DNA of 7,111 nucleotides. Source: Alphaproteobacteria bacterium. Its GTDB lineage: Bacteria > Pseudomonadota > Alphaproteobacteria > Micavibrionales > Micavibrionaceae. Numbering within the stretch: the first letter of the stretch is position 1; each line of letters opens with the position of its first letter. The stretch lies in assembly GCA_016763095.1 (NCBI GenBank), contig JAESUK010000182.1, positions 1 through 7,111 of the forward strand, given 5' to 3'. A program made the position numbers and the translations under genes. Positions 5,546 through 7,111 of this stretch are shown piece by piece. The notes below the pieces were generated by a model. That model was given only the letters and a program-made list of their open reading frames with translations. It had not been told where the DNA came from and did no database searches.

Positions 5546-6499
5546 CTATCCTTCGTTCAACGCAACGCCAACTCTGCGTATTTCCCACCTTAGCATAATT
5601 CCAGTTTGTTCTTGAACTCTTCTTCTGATTTCTTCCCCCAGATCTTCAAGGTCCTGAGCCGTAGCCGTTCCTCTGTTAATCATGAAGTTACAATGCTTCT
5701 CTGACATTTGCGCCCCACCGATGGTCAAACCACGTCCACCGACTTGATCAATCAACTGCCATACTCTTAACTCATCGGAAAGCCCTGCCTTTGTGAGCTC
5801 TTCACAAGATGGGTTCGCAAATGTAGACCCACCTGTTTTACTTTTGATTGGTTGAGAAGCGGAGCGACGGCTCTTAATCTCAGATATTCTCTTTTCAATC
5901 TCTGCTGTAGAAGATTTATATCCTTGGAATTTTCCACCAAGAAATATGGTATCGGCTGGAGCTTCACTATGGCGATACGACATTTTCATTTCATCTGGTG
6001 TTGCCGTAATAAGCTCTCCGCTTCTATTCATGTACTCAGCCTCAATCAGAACATCTTTTGTCTCTGATCCATATGCGCCAGCGTTCATACGCAATGCACC
6101 GCCAATTGATCCAGGGATTCCACTTAAAAATTCTAGCCCACCAATTTCAAACTGAGCAGATTTTAAAGCAACGTTTATATCAAGGGCTACTGCTCCTGCA
6201 CTTATCACCTGATCCCCCAAATCCTCTATTCTAGCGAAGTCACGACCAAGTCGAACAACCACACCTTTTAATCCACCATCGCGAATAATTGTATTTGAGA
6301 GTACGCCCATAACCGTCACAGGAATATGCTTAGGGCATTCATTCACGAACTGCGCTAAATCTTCTTTATTCGCTGGCTTATATAGAACTTCAGCACATCC
6401 ACCTGTTCTAAACCAGCCAACAGCACCCAATGGCGCATTCTCGCTATAACGCCCTTTTACAGTTGGTAAATCACTTATGGACACAGCTTCGTTTATCAT
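5546..6499 (-). CDS. murB: UDP-N-acetylenolpyruvoylglucosamine reductase MurB
   Basis: Cytoplasmic FAD enzyme (317 aa) that reduces enolpyruvyl-UDP-GlcNAc with NADPH to UDP-MurNAc. The FAD domain includes WFRTGGCAEVLYKP (29-42), SNTIIRDGG (68-76) and FLSGIPGSIGGALRMNAGAYG (124-144, cited by position and ends); substrate-side motifs are YRHS (175-178), the catalytic serine in KTGGSTFANP (S225), GGAQMSEKHCNFMIN (261-275), and the catalytic glutamate in LRWEIRRVG (E306). Oddly, the usual GxGSN of the FAD loop reads GVLSN (65-69), with Leu for the second Gly. The ATG overlaps the murC stop as ATGA with no well-spaced Shine-Dalgarno (AAGGA is about 14 bases off), so it is probably translated by coupling to murC. 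It ends 1 nt before ddl. Confidence 0.96.
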   Translation of the reverse strand: MINEAVSISDLPTVKGRYSENAPLGAVGWFRTGGCAEVLYKPANKEDLAQFVNECPKHIPVTVMGVLSNTIIRDGGLKGVVVRLGRDFARIEDLGDQVISAGAVALDINVALKSAQFEIGGLEFLSGIPGSIGGALRMNAGAYGSETKDVLIEAEYMNRSGELITATPDEMKMSYRHSEAPADTIFLGGKFQGYKSSTAEIEKRISEIKSRRSASQPIKSKTGGSTFANPSCEELTKAGLSDELRVWQLIDQVGGRGLTIGGAQMSEKHCNFMINRGTATAQDLEDLGEEIRRRVQEQTGIMLRWEIRRVGVALNEG

Positions 6500-7111
6500 G
6501 ATGTTTTTTGGTTTCCTTGTTTTGATATTGCCTCAAGCTGATCAGGAAGATCATGCGCCAATTGCGTGATATCTCCCGCTCCCAAACAAATCACCATATC
6601 TCCAGATGTTGTTTTTTCTGCAATCAAACCTGCAAGATCAGAAAATTTATCTAAGACATGCGCATCTTTGTGTCCATATGCGGATATCCCAAGAACTAAG
6701 TCAGCTTTTCCTGCGCCTTCAATTGGCTCTTCTCCTGCGGCATAAATATCCGTGATGTACACGGTATCAGCTTGATTAAAGCAGGCACAGAAATCATCCA
6801 TTAATTCCGACAAGCGAGAATAGCGATGCGGCTGCATCACAGCAACAATCTTTCCTTCTGTTCCCTCTAGAGATTGTCGTGACGCTTTTAGGACGGCGCG
6901 AATTTCAACAGGGTGATGCCCATAGTCATCAATAATCGTTACACCTTCGACCACACCCGTTTTTGTAAAGCGTCTATTCACACCCTTAAAGTGCCTAAGC
7001 CCTTTTTTTATTGCGGTTTCAGAGATTTTTAGCTCATGTGCCACAGCAATTGAGGCAAGCGCATTCTGAATATTATGATCGCCAAGCATTGGAAGATAGA
7101 TATCAATAATA
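6496..7111 (-). CDS. murC: UDP-N-acetylmuramate--L-alanine ligase MurC, C-terminal part (5' end outside window)
   Basis: ATP-dependent Mur ligase that adds L-Ala to UDP-MurNAc, the first step of stem peptide assembly. The frame is open to the right edge: codons upstream of ATG 7089 read IIDIYLP and join directly to MLGDHNIQNALASIAVA, the family's conserved junction between the central ATPase domain and the C-terminal domain, so ATG 7089 is internal and not a start. About 204 residues are present of an expected 460-490; the N-terminal UDP-binding domain and the P-loop are outside. C-terminal motifs seen are GVNRRF, IDDYGHHPVEIRAVL, MQPHRYSRL, TDIYAAGE and GAGDITQLA, all normal for MurC and distinguishing it from MurD, MurE and MurF. 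The TGA stop shares four bases (ATGA, 6496-6499) with the murB start. Confidence 0.96.
   Translation of the reverse strand, partial: IIDIYLPMLGDHNIQNALASIAVAHELKISETAIKKGLRHFKGVNRRFTKTGVVEGVTIIDDYGHHPVEIRAVLKASRQSLEGTEGKIVAVMQPHRYSRLSELMDDFCACFNQADTVYITDIYAAGEEPIEGAGKADLVLGISAYGHKDAHVLDKFSDLAGLIAEKTTSGDMVICLGAGDITQLAHDLPDQLEAISKQGNQKTS

Noticed and set aside
7087..7089. ATG 7089 as the start of a short 197-residue gene
   Set aside because: The frame continues upstream to the window edge with family-typical residues (IDIYLP before MLGDHN), so this is an internal Met of a truncated MurC.

Overview
This window carries most of a division and cell wall (dcw) cluster on the minus strand, plus the end of one unrelated gene on the plus strand. 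Read in the direction of transcription (right to left) the order is murC (partial) - murB - ddl - ftsQ - ftsA - ftsZ. That gene order, an FtsZ with a roughly 240-residue disordered linker ending in DIPAFLRR, and GANTC sites ahead of ftsZ together suggest an alphaproteobacterium. Base composition looks moderately AT-rich for that class. I cannot name the order or genus.

Layout: 1-342 (+) is the C-terminal part of a histidine-phosphatase-like protein that converges on ftsZ. 343-420 is a short convergent spacer with an intrinsic terminator that best fits ftsZ. 421-2163 (-) is ftsZ. 2164-2484 is a 321-base spacer and the only substantial non-coding stretch. 2485-3756 (-) is ftsA, 3746-4633 (-) ftsQ, 4579-5544 (-) ddl, 5546-6499 (-) murB, and 6496-7111 (-) murC, cut by the window edge.

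From murC to ftsA the genes overlap or lie 1 nt apart (4-nt ATGA overlap murC/murB, 1-nt gap murB/ddl, about 55-nt overlap ddl/ftsQ, 11-nt overlap ftsQ/ftsA), so they are very probably one translationally coupled operon. MurC and MurB make and extend the UDP-MurNAc peptide precursor, Ddl supplies D-Ala-D-Ala for it, and FtsQ, FtsA and FtsZ build the septal machinery that uses the wall precursors. ftsZ is set apart from ftsA by the spacer, which suggests extra, separate control.

The spacer is the most interesting part. Within 54 bases just downstream of ftsA it holds four DnaA-box-like 9-mers, two of them exact matches to TTATNCACA, placed directly upstream of a TTGACA -35-like element facing ftsZ. 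It also holds three GANTC (CcrM-type) sites, a 14-bp near-palindrome, and an open frame of 51 codons that ends 8 nt inside ftsZ. Direct DnaA (and perhaps methylation) control of ftsZ, as known in Caulobacter, is a reasonable hypothesis. I see no mobile element, CRISPR array, tRNA or rRNA. Apart from the spacer features the region is an ordinary conserved core-genome locus.
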